51,905 nt of DNA from JBBKXP01 sp038251315 (GTDB taxonomy: Bacteria > Pseudomonadota > Alphaproteobacteria > Rhodobacterales > Rhodobacteraceae), in assembly GCA_038251315.1 (NCBI GenBank), contig JBBSBK010000011.1, positions 1 through 51,905 of the forward strand, read 5' to 3'. Positions within the stretch are counted from its first letter, which is position 1, and each line of letters starts with the position of its first letter. A program made the translations under genes and the position numbers. Shown here piece by piece: positions 33,501-41,220 of this stretch. The notes under the pieces were generated by a model. The model was not told the origin of the DNA. It was given only the letters and a program-made list of their open reading frames with translations, and did no database searches.

Positions 33501-36047
33501 TTCGGTACCGACACCATCACTGGCGGTAAAACGAGCGAATCCAGCGGCGACCGGATCGACGGGTCGGCCCTGACCCAGAACGCCACCGTCACCTTCAGCG
33601 GTAACGAGGCCGGATCGCTGGCAACAGCCGGTGGCACCGCCACCTTCAGCGAAATCGAACAAGTCGTCACCGGATCGGGCGCCGATGTCATCAATGCGGC
33701 GGCCACGACCCAAGGCATCAACGTTTCAACCGGTGCAGGCGCGGACAGCATCACAGGTGGATCGGGCAACGACACGATCGACGCGGGGACGGGGGCCGAT
33801 ACGGTCAACGGCGGGGCCGGCAACGACACGATCAATCTCGGCGACGCCACACCTGACGGCGCTGCGGATGTCGTGGTTGTCGGCAATGGCAGCGGCCAGG
33901 ACCGGATCCTCAACTTTGACGCCCCGATCAACAACGGCAATGGCACCTGGACCGGTATCGACAAGCTGGATGTGAGCGGACTTTTGGACGCCAACGGCAA
34001 TCCGGTCAATGTCTGGGATGTGGTTGTCGGCAGCGACGGGTCAGGCAACGCCGTCCTGATCTTTCCGAACGGCGAAAGCGTCACACTGGTCGGCATCCCC
34101 GCCACGTTCTTTGACAGCCCGTTTGCCCTCAACGCCATCGGCATTCCGCTACCGGACGGCACGGTCAGCGGCACCGCTGGCGGTGATCTTATCAATGCCG
34201 GCTATACCGGCGACCCCGATGGCGACCGGGTGGATGGCAGCGACGCCATATTGCCGGGCCATTCCGGAACCGACGATCTGATCGAGGCGGGTGCCGGAAA
34301 CGATACAGTTTATGCGGGCACTGGCAACGACACTGTCTATGGCGGGACCGGCAACGATACGCTCTTCGGCGAAGCAGGGAACGATATCCTCTTTGGCGGC
34401 GCGGGCACCGACTCGATCTATGGCGCTGCCGGCAATGACACGATTTTCGGCGGCACCGGCACCGATGGGGCGGATACGCTTGATGGCGGCGACGGCAACG
34501 ATGTCATCTACAGCTCTGATTCTGATGCTAACTATGTCTATGGTGGTCTGGGCGATGACACATTCTTTGGCGGCGCTGGCTTTGATTTTGCCTATGGCGG
34601 CGCTGGCAATGACAACCTGAACGGCGGCGACGGCGGCGACATTCTCTATGGCGGCGCCGGGAACGACACCATCGACGGTGGCGCTGGTAACGACGTGGTC
34701 GGCGGCGACGATGGCGATGACAGCCTGACCGGCGGAGCGGGCAACGATGTGCTCCTCGGTGGCGCGGGCAACGACACACTCTTCGGCGACGACGGCGAAG
34801 ACACGCTTGCCGGCGACGCTGGCAACGACACGATGTTCGGCGGCCAGGGCAGCGACCGGATCATCTTTGCCAACGGCTTTGGCACTGACACGGTGCAGGG
34901 CGGCGAAGATGCCGGGAACACAGATATTGATACGCTTGATGCGTCGGCGATGAGTGTCGATGTCAACGTCACCCTCGCTGGCCCCGAAGCGGGGACGCTG
35001 ACCGACGGAACAAATACCGCAACATTCAGCGAGATCGAGATCATCCGCACCGGGTCGGGCAACGACACGATCACCGGCGGTGCGGGCAACGAGACCGTCT
35101 ATGCCGGGGCCGGGAATGATGTGTTCTTTGGCGGCGCGGGCGACGATCTGGTTTATGGCGGCGATGGCAACGATACCCTGACCGGGGGCACTGGCGCCGA
35201 TACGCTGGATGGCGGCAACGGCAACGATGTCATCACCTTTGCCGAGGGCGATGTGGCTTATGGCGGAGACGGCGACGACACCTTTGTGCTGGCCGATTAT
35301 GCCGAGACGACGAATGGAACTGTCACCATCGTCGGCGGCAACGGCGGCCAGACCAATGGCGATACCCTGCGGCTGGGGCATCTGGCCGACCTGCGGACCC
35401 TCAACTACACCACGGGGCCGAATGGCCTGACTGGCAGCGTTCTGCTGGACGACGGCACGCTGCTGAACTTTTCCGAGATCGAAAACATCATCTGCTTCAC
35501 CCCCGGCACAAGAATCGCGACACCGCAAGGTGCCCGGACGATCGAGACGCTGCGCGTGGGCGACATGGTGGTGACGCGCGATCACGGGTTGCAGCCGATC
35601 CGCTGGTTCCAGTCGCGCCGGGTGCCCGCAATCGGGCGGTTCGCCCCGGTGCGCATCCGTCCTGGCGTCGTCACCGGCCTCGACACCGATCTGGTGGTGT
35701 CGCCACAGCACAGGATGCTGTTCAAGGGTTACCGCGCCGAACTGCTTTTCGGAGAAAGCGAGGTGCTCGTCAGCGCCCGCCACCTGATCGATGGCAAAGA
35801 TGTCACCCAGGTCGAAGGCGGCGAAGTGACCTATATCCACATGCTTTTCGACGAACACGAGATCGTCTATGCCAACGGCGCGGCCACCGAAAGCTTTCAC
35901 CCCGGCGACGTTGGCCTGAGTGCTGTGACAGTCACCGCACGCGATGAACTGTTCGGACTGTTCCCGGACCTGCGGAGCATGCCGACCGCCTATGGGTGCA
36001 CGGCGCGCCGCGTGTTGAAGGCGCACGAAGCAGCGCTTCTCGCGTAA
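30507..36047 (+). CDS. large RTX (calcium-binding repeat) protein with C-terminal Hint domain
   Basis: A secreted-type acidic protein of 1846 residues. Layout: N-terminal conserved region (1-124); a first block of GGxGxDxxx nonapeptides (about 125-172); a beta-rich domain (about 173-368); then long RTX blocks alternating with five related spacer modules that end in F(S/T)EIE/K; and a serralysin-like non-RTX stretch (about 1112-1265). From Cys 1663 (CFTPGTRIATPQGARTIE) comes a Hint domain of about 140 residues with LVVSPQHRMLF. RTX repeats fold on binding calcium outside the cell and usually mean type I secretion. The Hint domain may self-cleave. The only cysteines I see are Cys 1663 and one in YGCTARR near the end. 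No secretion genes are nearby. Confidence 0.93.
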   Translation: MAQGFLVWLGNAQLNGGDAIIGNRLTFNTATNLGTGKWTWSGSLTNGNSVTNQTANGTFYQGTDGNTYFVPNANNIATVKTAAATTTPTYAADVFGTSGNNAAINGNGHENIIYGGASTSPTGTGNDTINAGAGNDTVYGGDGNDVIRGGGNNDTLFGGDGNDTIYGDDQTAQATGTESFRWTSQGGNGTNLTGGFTQDTGGMNVSFAFNNDGAANGTTVSTATQYVATGEPMPTTSGLLIGGNGGTNAQTVSWSFDAETGSGLADSVTNVQFRLNDVDAGGWTDIITVRAYDINGNPVTVTITPWGNDTVSGNVITAGPGGDSANQANGSVLITIAGPVHYIELDYNNGGTTGQVLYVTDLYFTTMAASDGDDSIDGGAGDDTIYGGGGSDRITGGTGNDSIYGGTGNDSIQGDAGADLIYGGAGDDRIDGGSESDIIYGDAGNDSLSGGTGDDSLYGGDGNDSLAGGAGDDLLDGGDNDDALFGDAGNDTLYGGAGNDTLNGGDGNDTLDGGLGNDVLNGDAGNDTLLGGAGNDSLYGGAGDDILTGGTGDDSMFGGADRDLFILTEDAGVDVIQGGETGTDADTISFGNIASTQAIKVTFTGAEAGTYGYVGSGATGSFTEIEAISGTAYDDTINAAASTLGQTLFGGAGNDSIAGGGGADSLYGGTGNDTLRAGAGSDLIYAGDGNDLIEGGAGNDVLFGEGGDDTFLLANGFGTDTIVGGETGEAGGDTLDASAMTTATTVNLSGVEAGTLSDGTNIATFSEIEIIRTGSGSDTITGGVGNETVYAGAGNDTFFGGAGNDLAYGGAGNDTLYGGTGNDTLYGGDGNDLISGDAGNDVLFGDGGDDTFLLASGFGTDSIVGGETGETAGDTLDASAMTTATTVNFFGSEAGTLSDGTNTASFSEIKIIRTGSGSDTITGGAGNETVYAGAGNDSFFGGAGNDLAYGGSGNDTLYGGTGNDTLFGGDGNDAISGDAGNDVMSGDGGDDTFLLSNGFGTDTITGGKTSESSGDRIDGSALTQNATVTFSGNEAGSLATAGGTATFSEIEQVVTGSGADVINAAATTQGINVSTGAGADSITGGSGNDTIDAGTGADTVNGGAGNDTINLGDATPDGAADVVVVGNGSGQDRILNFDAPINNGNGTWTGIDKLDVSGLLDANGNPVNVWDVVVGSDGSGNAVLIFPNGESVTLVGIPATFFDSPFALNAIGIPLPDGTVSGTAGGDLINAGYTGDPDGDRVDGSDAILPGHSGTDDLIEAGAGNDTVYAGTGNDTVYGGTGNDTLFGEAGNDILFGGAGTDSIYGAAGNDTIFGGTGTDGADTLDGGDGNDVIYSSDSDANYVYGGLGDDTFFGGAGFDFAYGGAGNDNLNGGDGGDILYGGAGNDTIDGGAGNDVVGGDDGDDSLTGGAGNDVLLGGAGNDTLFGDDGEDTLAGDAGNDTMFGGQGSDRIIFANGFGTDTVQGGEDAGNTDIDTLDASAMSVDVNVTLAGPEAGTLTDGTNTATFSEIEIIRTGSGNDTITGGAGNETVYAGAGNDVFFGGAGDDLVYGGDGNDTLTGGTGADTLDGGNGNDVITFAEGDVAYGGDGDDTFVLADYAETTNGTVTIVGGNGGQTNGDTLRLGHLADLRTLNYTTGPNGLTGSVLLDDGTLLNFSEIENIICFTPGTRIATPQGARTIETLRVGDMVVTRDHGLQPIRWFQSRRVPAIGRFAPVRIRPGVVTGLDTDLVVSPQHRMLFKGYRAELLFGESEVLVSARHLIDGKDVTQVEGGEVTYIHMLFDEHEIVYANGAATESFHPGDVGLSAVTVTARDELFGLFPDLRSMPTAYGCTARRVLKAHEAALLA
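32604..33680 (+). repeat. 423-bp tandem repeat inside the RTX gene
   Basis: Copy 1 is 32604-33026 and copy 2 is 33027-33449, both exactly 423 bases (141 codons) and closely alike at DNA level. Copy 3 begins at 33450 in phase but diverges after about 60 bases and fades by about 33680. A further related module sits at about 34870-35180. Each unit is one spacer module ending in FSEIE or FSEIK, plus an RTX block. Confidence 0.85.
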
Positions 36048-36062
36048 GCGAAGATCGCGCGG

Positions 36063-36836
36063 TCAGGCAGTTTTCCGCATCCGGCCCTTGCCCGCCGCCC
36101 ATGCCCGCGCAGCATCGCCGAAGGCTGTGAACAGCGGCCGCGATACCGGATCGGCGGCGGCATTCCATTCGGGATGCCATTGCACTGACAAGGTGAAACC
36201 GGGGGCGCCCAGCACATAGATCGCCTCGGGCGTACCGTCGTGCGCGGTGCCGTCGACGACGACGCGGGCCCCTGTCGCCTTGATCCCCTGACCATGCAGC
36301 GAATTTGTCCGCACCACCTGCGTGCCGAACAGGCGGTGGAACGGCCCGTCACGGGTCAGGGTCACGTCATGGCGCAGGGCGAACTGTTCGTCGATCGTGC
36401 GATCCGGCGGCATCCGGTGGTTGTCGCGCCCCGGCAGATCGCGGATCTCGGGATAAAGCGTACCGCCGAGCGCCACGTTGACCTCTTGAAAACCGCGACA
36501 GACGCCGAAAAAGGGCTGCCCGCGTTCGACGCAGGCCCGCACCAGCGGCAGGGCGATGGCGTCGCGGGGCCGCTCGAACGCACCATGCGCTTCGGTTTCT
36601 TCCTCGCCATACTCAGCCGGGTGGACGTTGGGCCGCCCGCCAGTCAGCAGGAACCCGTCGCAGACACCGAGCAGATCGTTCAGGTCGGTCATCGCCGGAT
36701 CGGCCGGGATGATCAGTGGCAGGCAGTCGGCGACGCCGTGGATCGCGACCGAATTGATCTGGCCGGTGGCGTGGGTCAGATAGCGGTCGTTGATGAGGTG
36801 GCTGTTGCCGATGATACCGATGACGGGCCGGGCCAT
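36063..36836 (-). CDS. gamma-glutamyl-gamma-aminobutyrate hydrolase-like (class I glutamine amidotransferase fold)
   Basis: A 257-residue peptidase C26-type protein. The nucleophile cysteine sits in FFGVCRGFQEVNVALGG and the partner histidine in SVQWHPEWN, with the family's NSLHGQGIK between them. These match PuuD-like hydrolases that release GABA or glutamate from gamma-glutamyl amides. No puu cluster or glutamyl-polyamine synthetase is adjacent, so the natural substrate is open. Start at MARPVIGIIG with AAAAGGGGAAA upstream; longer in-frame extension has no support. Divergent from the P450 gene and convergent with the RTX gene 15 bases away. Confidence 0.85.
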   Translation of the reverse strand: MARPVIGIIGNSHLINDRYLTHATGQINSVAIHGVADCLPLIIPADPAMTDLNDLLGVCDGFLLTGGRPNVHPAEYGEEETEAHGAFERPRDAIALPLVRACVERGQPFFGVCRGFQEVNVALGGTLYPEIRDLPGRDNHRMPPDRTIDEQFALRHDVTLTRDGPFHRLFGTQVVRTNSLHGQGIKATGARVVVDGTAHDGTPEAIYVLGAPGFTLSVQWHPEWNAAADPVSRPLFTAFGDAARAWAAGKGRMRKTA

Positions 36837-36929
36837 GCGTTTCCCCTTTTTGCCTTGGGCGAAACATAGGCGTGTTTTGGCGGCGTGAAAAGCCGCGCCG
36901 ACGCAGGGGCCTTGTGCGGCAGGGCAGAA

Positions 36930-36946
36930 GTGACACCTATGTGACA
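36930..36946. promoter_or_regulatory. direct repeat GTGACA, 11-base spacing, between divergent genes
   Basis: Two identical GTGACA hexamers (36930-36935 and 36941-36946) lie one helical turn apart, 29-45 bases before the P450 ATG. Such spacing is typical for regulators that bind tandem half-sites. The right copy could also serve as a -35 for a weak promoter. Low complexity of the motif makes chance possible. Confidence 0.3.
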
Positions 36947-36974
36947 AGCATCGGGCATCGGCGGCATATCCAGC

Positions 36975-38168
36975 ATGGTTTTTCAGCTGAACGACATGGC
37001 ATTTCTGGCCGACCCGACCCCGGTGCTGGACCGGATGCGTGTATCCGGCGCGGCGGTGCGGACCCATGTTCCGCTGATGGGCGAGGTCTGGATCACCACG
37101 ACCGACGCCGCTGCGCGCACCGTCTTGAAAGACACCGACCGCTTTGCGCACGATCCGCGACTTGCAGGGCGGCGGTCACTGACGGCAGATTTCTGGTGGC
37201 TGCCGCGTTTTCTGCGTCCGCTCATGCACAACATCCTGACGGTGGACGGGGCCGAGCATGCGCATCTGCGTGGCCTGGTCGAAGTGGCATTTGCCCGGCA
37301 GTCGATCGACGCGATGCGCCCGCGTCTGGCACTGCTTGCCGATGACCTGCTGGACCGGATCGACCCACGCAACTCTGCCGATCTGATTGAACGCTATGCC
37401 CGTCCCCTGCCGCTGGCTGCGATTTGCGATCTGCTGGGCATTCCGGCCGAGGATCATACAAAGGTTTCCCGCTGGATTGCGCCGGTTTCGGGGCCGACGA
37501 CCGCGCTGACCCTGTTCACCGCCTTGCCGGGTCTGTGGAAGATCATGCGCTATTTCCGTGCCGATCTTGTCCGTGTCCGGGCGCACCGCCGCCCCGGCCT
37601 GATCGGCGATCTCGTCCACGCGGCGGACGACAAGCTGAGCGAAGATGACCTCCTTGCCATGATCGTCACCCTTTTCGTGGCGGGGCATGAAACCACGGTA
37701 CATCTGATCGGCAATGCCATCGACGCGCTGGCCCGCGACCCCCACTTGTGGGCGATGCTGGCGACCGACCCCGGCAAACTGCCCCGCGTGGTTGACGAGT
37801 TTCTGCGCTTCACCAGCCCGGTCCTGCTGACAAAGCCCCTTTTCGTGACCGCGGACACTCATCTGGACGGTGTGGCGATGAAGCGCGGCGACAAGGTGCT
37901 GGCGCTTTTGATCGGCGCGAACCACGACCCGCAAAGATTTGATCAGGCAAATGAATTTTTGCCAGAACGCCGCCCGAACCCGCATCTGGGCTTTGGGTTC
38001 GGCCCGCATGTCTGTCTCGGCATGCAATTGGCGCGGGCGGAATCGCAGATCGCGCTGGAGCGGTTGCTGGCGCGGTTTCCCGATATGAACGCGGTGGCGG
38101 CCCCTGCCTATACCAAAAGGTTCGGCATGCGGGGCATGGCGCGGGTCATGGTCAGGCTTCGCCCGTAA
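36975..38168 (+). CDS. cytochrome P450
   Basis: A 397-residue soluble bacterial P450. I-helix oxygen-binding motif VAGHETTVH (about res 235-243), ExxR in DEFLRFTSP (about 276-284), and heme-binding loop FGFGPHVCLGMQLA with the thiolate cysteine (about 340-353) are all present. No ferredoxin or ferredoxin reductase gene is adjacent, so electrons must come from elsewhere. The substrate cannot be told. The start MVFQLNDMAF has no clear ribosome site. The 3' end overlaps the convergent GlcG-like gene by 17 bases. Confidence 0.93.
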   Translation: MVFQLNDMAFLADPTPVLDRMRVSGAAVRTHVPLMGEVWITTTDAAARTVLKDTDRFAHDPRLAGRRSLTADFWWLPRFLRPLMHNILTVDGAEHAHLRGLVEVAFARQSIDAMRPRLALLADDLLDRIDPRNSADLIERYARPLPLAAICDLLGIPAEDHTKVSRWIAPVSGPTTALTLFTALPGLWKIMRYFRADLVRVRAHRRPGLIGDLVHAADDKLSEDDLLAMIVTLFVAGHETTVHLIGNAIDALARDPHLWAMLATDPGKLPRVVDEFLRFTSPVLLTKPLFVTADTHLDGVAMKRGDKVLALLIGANHDPQRFDQANEFLPERRPNPHLGFGFGPHVCLGMQLARAESQIALERLLARFPDMNAVAAPAYTKRFGMRGMARVMVRLRP

Positions 38169-38583
38169 ACCCTGCGGCCTCGATCGCGGCCAAAGCCGCA
38201 GCCGCGTCGTTATCGCTGCTGTCACCCGTTACCCCGACCGCGCCGATCACATCGCCCCGCTTGTCGCGCACCAGAACGCCGCCGGGCACCGGAACAACCT
38301 GCCCGCCGAAAACACCGTTGATCGCGGCCATGAACACCGGCTGCGCCTCGGCCCGCGCCAGTTGCGCCTTGCCCGCCAAGCCCAGCATGACGGCGCCGTA
38401 GGCCTTGCCGTGCGCGATGGCGAACCGGCCCGGCGATGCGCCGTCGCTGCGTTCAAAGGCGACCACATGGCCCCCGGCATCCAGAACCACAACCGACAGC
38501 GGCTTCATACCCGCCTCGGTGCCATGGCCCAAAGCTTTGCGGATGATCCCACGGGATTTGGCGAGGGTAAGTGCGGGCATCAT
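38152..38583 (-). CDS. GlcG/HbpS-like (DUF336) protein
   Basis: A 143-residue protein of the GlcG/HbpS family. PLSVVVLDAGGHVVAFERSDGA (about res 28-49), the HGKAYGAVMLG helix and PVPGGVLVRDKRGDVIGAVGVTGDSSDND are diagnostic. HbpS binds heme in Streptomyces, while GlcG of the E. coli glycolate operon has no proven activity. Its ATG touches the stop codon of malate synthase G with no gap, so it is co-expressed with glyoxylate metabolism, in keeping with glcG next to glcB elsewhere. The name glcG would be reasonable by context. Confidence 0.88.
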   Translation of the reverse strand: MMPALTLAKSRGIIRKALGHGTEAGMKPLSVVVLDAGGHVVAFERSDGASPGRFAIAHGKAYGAVMLGLAGKAQLARAEAQPVFMAAINGVFGGQVVPVPGGVLVRDKRGDVIGAVGVTGDSSDNDAAAALAAIEAAGFTGEA

Positions 38584-40743
38584 TTATCCTTTCGTGCTTA
38601 CGTTGCTTTGCGCCTTTTTCTCGAGCCTTCGGCGATGCAAGATTGGCTCGGTGTAGCCAGAAGGCTGGACGCGGCCCTTGAACACCAGATCGCAGGCAGC
38701 CTGAAACGCAATACCGTCGAACCCCGGTGCCATCGGCAGATAAGCCGGATCGCCGGCGTTCTGCTGGTCGACGACAGCGGCCATCTTCTGCATCGCCGCC
38801 AGCACCTGCGGTTGGCTGACCACATCGTGCAGCAACCAGTTGGCCAGATGCTGCGCCGAAATCCGGCAGGTGGCGCGATCCTCCATCAGCGCGACGTCGT
38901 GAATATCGGGCACCTTCGAACATCCCACCCCTTGGTCGATCCAGCGGACCACATAGCCGAGAATCCCTTGGGCGTTGTTTTCGATCTCGGCTTGTTTCTG
39001 CGCGTCGGTCCAGCGCTGATAGGCGGCCAGCGGGATATCCAGCAAGGCGGTCACATAGGCCCGCCGCCCGCCCTTTTTCAGCCGGTCCTGCACCGCAAAT
39101 ACATCGACCTTGTGATAGTGCAGCGCGTGGAGGGTCGCCGCCGTCGGGCTGGGCACCCAGGCACAGTTCGCCCCGGCGCGCGGATGTTCGATCTTTTGTT
39201 CGATCATCGCCGCCATCAGGTCAGGCATCGCCCACATCCCCTTGCCGATCTGGGCCTTGCCTGACAGGCCACATTCCAGCCCGATATCGACGTTCTGGTT
39301 TTCGTAGGCGGTGATCCACGACTTGCGCTTGATGAAATCCTTGCGGCTGAACGCGCCCGCCTCGATGCTGGTATGGATCTCGTCGCCGGTGCGATCCAGA
39401 AATCCGGTGTTGATGAAGGCGACTCGGGATTTGGCGGCGCGGATACAGTCCTTGAGGTTGACGGAGGTGCGCCGTTCCTCGTCCATGATCCCCAGTTTGA
39501 CAGTGTTGCGGGGCAGGCCCAGCAGTTTTTCCACCGCATCAAATGTTTCAACCGCAAACGCCACCTCGTCGGGACCGTGCATCTTGGGTTTGACGACATA
39601 GACCGACCCGTGCAGCGAGTTACCCCCGGCCCGGTTCAGGTCGTGCATCGCGATCAGGGTGGTCACGGCGGCGTCCATCAGCCCCTCGAAAACCTCATTG
39701 CCGTCACGGTCCAGAATCGCCGGGTTAGTCATCAGGTGGCCGACATTGCGGATCCACATCAACGCGCGGCCCTTGACCGACATCGGCTTGCCCGCTGGCG
39801 TCAGCCAGTCCTGATCGGGGTTCAGGCGGCGGGTGAAGCTTTTGCCATTCTTGACCATGCCCGCGCTCAGATCGCCCTGCATCAGGCCCAGCCAATTGGC
39901 GTAGGCCAGCACCTTGTCGGCAGCATCGACGCAGGCCACCGAATCCTCACAATCCATGATTGTCGACACGGCGCTTTCCAGACGCACGTCAGCCATCAGG
40001 GCGCGGTCGCGGCTGCCGATCGGGTGGGCGCGGTCGAATTCCAGCGCGACGTGCAGGCCGTGGTTGACTAGCAGAACGGCGTCGGGCGCGCGGGGGTTGC
40101 CCCGATAAGCGGCGAATTTTTCGGGGCTTTGCAACGGCCTGTCGTCGATCATCAGCGCGTCGTTCTGCACTGAATAGCGGGTCGCATCGGCGTGACTGGC
40201 ACCCACGATCGGGAACGCCTCGTCAAGAAATACACGAGCACGGGCGACGACCCGCGCGCCGCGGCCACGATCATACGGGCCAGCCGGGGGCGGCCCGCCC
40301 ATCGCGTCGGTGCCATACAGCGCGTCGTACAGACTACCCCATCGGGCGTTGGCGGCATTCAGAGCAAACCGGGCGTTGGTGATCGGGACCACCAGTTGCG
40401 GTCCGGGGACGGTCGCGATTTCGGGGTCCACATTATCGGTGTCGATCTGGAAATCATCGCCTTCCGGCACGATATAGCCAATTTCACGCAAGAAGGCCTG
40501 ATAAGCGTCAGGATCGTGCGGCTGACCCCGACGGGCGACGTGCCAATCGTCGATCTGGCTTTGCATCGTCTCGCGGATGACCAGCAAAGCGCGGTTTTTC
40601 GGGCCCAGTGAATGAACCAAATCGCTGAACCCCACCCAGAAATCGCTCGCCATGACGCCAGTGCCGGGGATCGCGCGGGTGTCGATAAAGTCGGCCAGTT
40701 CGGAGGCGACCTGCAGGCCGTTCTTGTCGATACGCTGGGTCAT
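38584..40743 (-). CDS. glcB: malate synthase G
   Basis: Condenses glyoxylate with acetyl-CoA to malate, using magnesium. The 719-residue length is that of isoform G (about 720), well above isoform A. Key pieces are TIMDCEDSVACVDAADKV (about res 265-282), KSFTRRLNPDQDW (about 309-321), RALMWIRNVGHLMTNPA, GIMDEERRTSVNLKDCI with metal-binding Glu/Asp, the GLECGLSGKAQIGKGMWAMPD stretch, and the base in the C-terminal domain. It begins MTQRIDKNGLQVASELADFID. Isocitrate lyase is not in the window. A palindrome 19 bases upstream suggests specific regulation. The GlcG-like gene follows directly. Confidence 0.97.
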   Translation of the reverse strand: MTQRIDKNGLQVASELADFIDTRAIPGTGVMASDFWVGFSDLVHSLGPKNRALLVIRETMQSQIDDWHVARRGQPHDPDAYQAFLREIGYIVPEGDDFQIDTDNVDPEIATVPGPQLVVPITNARFALNAANARWGSLYDALYGTDAMGGPPPAGPYDRGRGARVVARARVFLDEAFPIVGASHADATRYSVQNDALMIDDRPLQSPEKFAAYRGNPRAPDAVLLVNHGLHVALEFDRAHPIGSRDRALMADVRLESAVSTIMDCEDSVACVDAADKVLAYANWLGLMQGDLSAGMVKNGKSFTRRLNPDQDWLTPAGKPMSVKGRALMWIRNVGHLMTNPAILDRDGNEVFEGLMDAAVTTLIAMHDLNRAGGNSLHGSVYVVKPKMHGPDEVAFAVETFDAVEKLLGLPRNTVKLGIMDEERRTSVNLKDCIRAAKSRVAFINTGFLDRTGDEIHTSIEAGAFSRKDFIKRKSWITAYENQNVDIGLECGLSGKAQIGKGMWAMPDLMAAMIEQKIEHPRAGANCAWVPSPTAATLHALHYHKVDVFAVQDRLKKGGRRAYVTALLDIPLAAYQRWTDAQKQAEIENNAQGILGYVVRWIDQGVGCSKVPDIHDVALMEDRATCRISAQHLANWLLHDVVSQPQVLAAMQKMAAVVDQQNAGDPAYLPMAPGFDGIAFQAACDLVFKGRVQPSGYTEPILHRRRLEKKAQSNVSTKG

Positions 40744-40761
40744 TGCCTTGCCTTTTCTGCG

Positions 40762-40777
40762 GTATGCTTTGGCATAC
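40762..40777. promoter_or_regulatory. operator palindrome GTATGC-TTTG-GCATAC upstream of glcB
   Basis: A perfect 6-4-6 inverted repeat 19-34 bases before the glcB ATG. A weak promoter on the minus strand (TTGCGC, 16 bases, TAAACG) would put it at the transcription start, so a repressor site is likely. The regulator is not in the window. Confidence 0.55.
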
Positions 40778-40871
40778 GTTTACCCGATGGGGGGCCGAGC
40801 GCAATCAGGCGGCAAAGGTTGGGGCGGCGCCCATTCGGGCGCGCTCGAAACAGGTGCCTCGATGCGCCGGA

Positions 40872-41123
40872 TCAATTCTGAACGTCGGGGACTGTTGCGC
40901 CCGGAACAACCGTTTCGACCGGGGCGACAAGATCTTGCGTCGGTTCGTTACCGATGACCCCGCCTTCTGGCGTTGCCTCGCGCGGCACATCGCCGTTGGC
41001 AGTGGTCCAAACCAGATAACCAATGAACAGTGCCGCAACAAAAGCCAGACCGATCGCCATACCCGTCAACGGCCCCCAATGACGGCGTTCCTGCTTTTCG
41101 AGGTTGGTTTGCGGTGCTGACAT
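40872..41123 (-). CDS. small single-span membrane protein, unknown function
   Basis: An 83-residue protein: a charged N-terminus (NLEKQERRHWGP), one hydrophobic helix (LTGMAIGLAFVAALFIGYLVW, roughly 19-39) and an acidic, proline-rich tail outside. Ribosome site AAAGGGA lies 5 bases before the ATG. I do not recognise a family. The position divergent from pepN and the good start support a real gene. It resembles the many short membrane proteins of this bacterial order with no assigned role. Confidence 0.65.
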   Translation of the reverse strand: MSAPQTNLEKQERRHWGPLTGMAIGLAFVAALFIGYLVWTTANGDVPREATPEGGVIGNEPTQDLVAPVETVVPGATVPDVQN

Positions 41124-41220
41124 GATTGTCCCTTTCCACGACCCGGCGGGTCGCCTTGTTCAGTTGGTTTCACGAGGTTAACTACACCAGACCCGAACCG
41201 TTCCTTGAAAGTGACCGACG

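Noticed and set aside
32604..33680. Repeats in the RTX gene read as a CRISPR or mobile element
   Set aside because: The period is codon-exact, the units are translated RTX and spacer modules, and there are no unique spacers or terminal repeats.
34149..36026. 625-codon open frame on the minus strand opposite the RTX gene
   Set aside because: It mirrors the repetitive GC-rich RTX coding strand, giving a low-complexity Val/Ala product with no family likeness or start signal.
41140..41152. Inverted repeat GACCC-GGC-GGGTC between the small membrane protein and pepN
   Set aside because: Short, GC-only and expected by chance at this base composition; no promoter element is placed around it.
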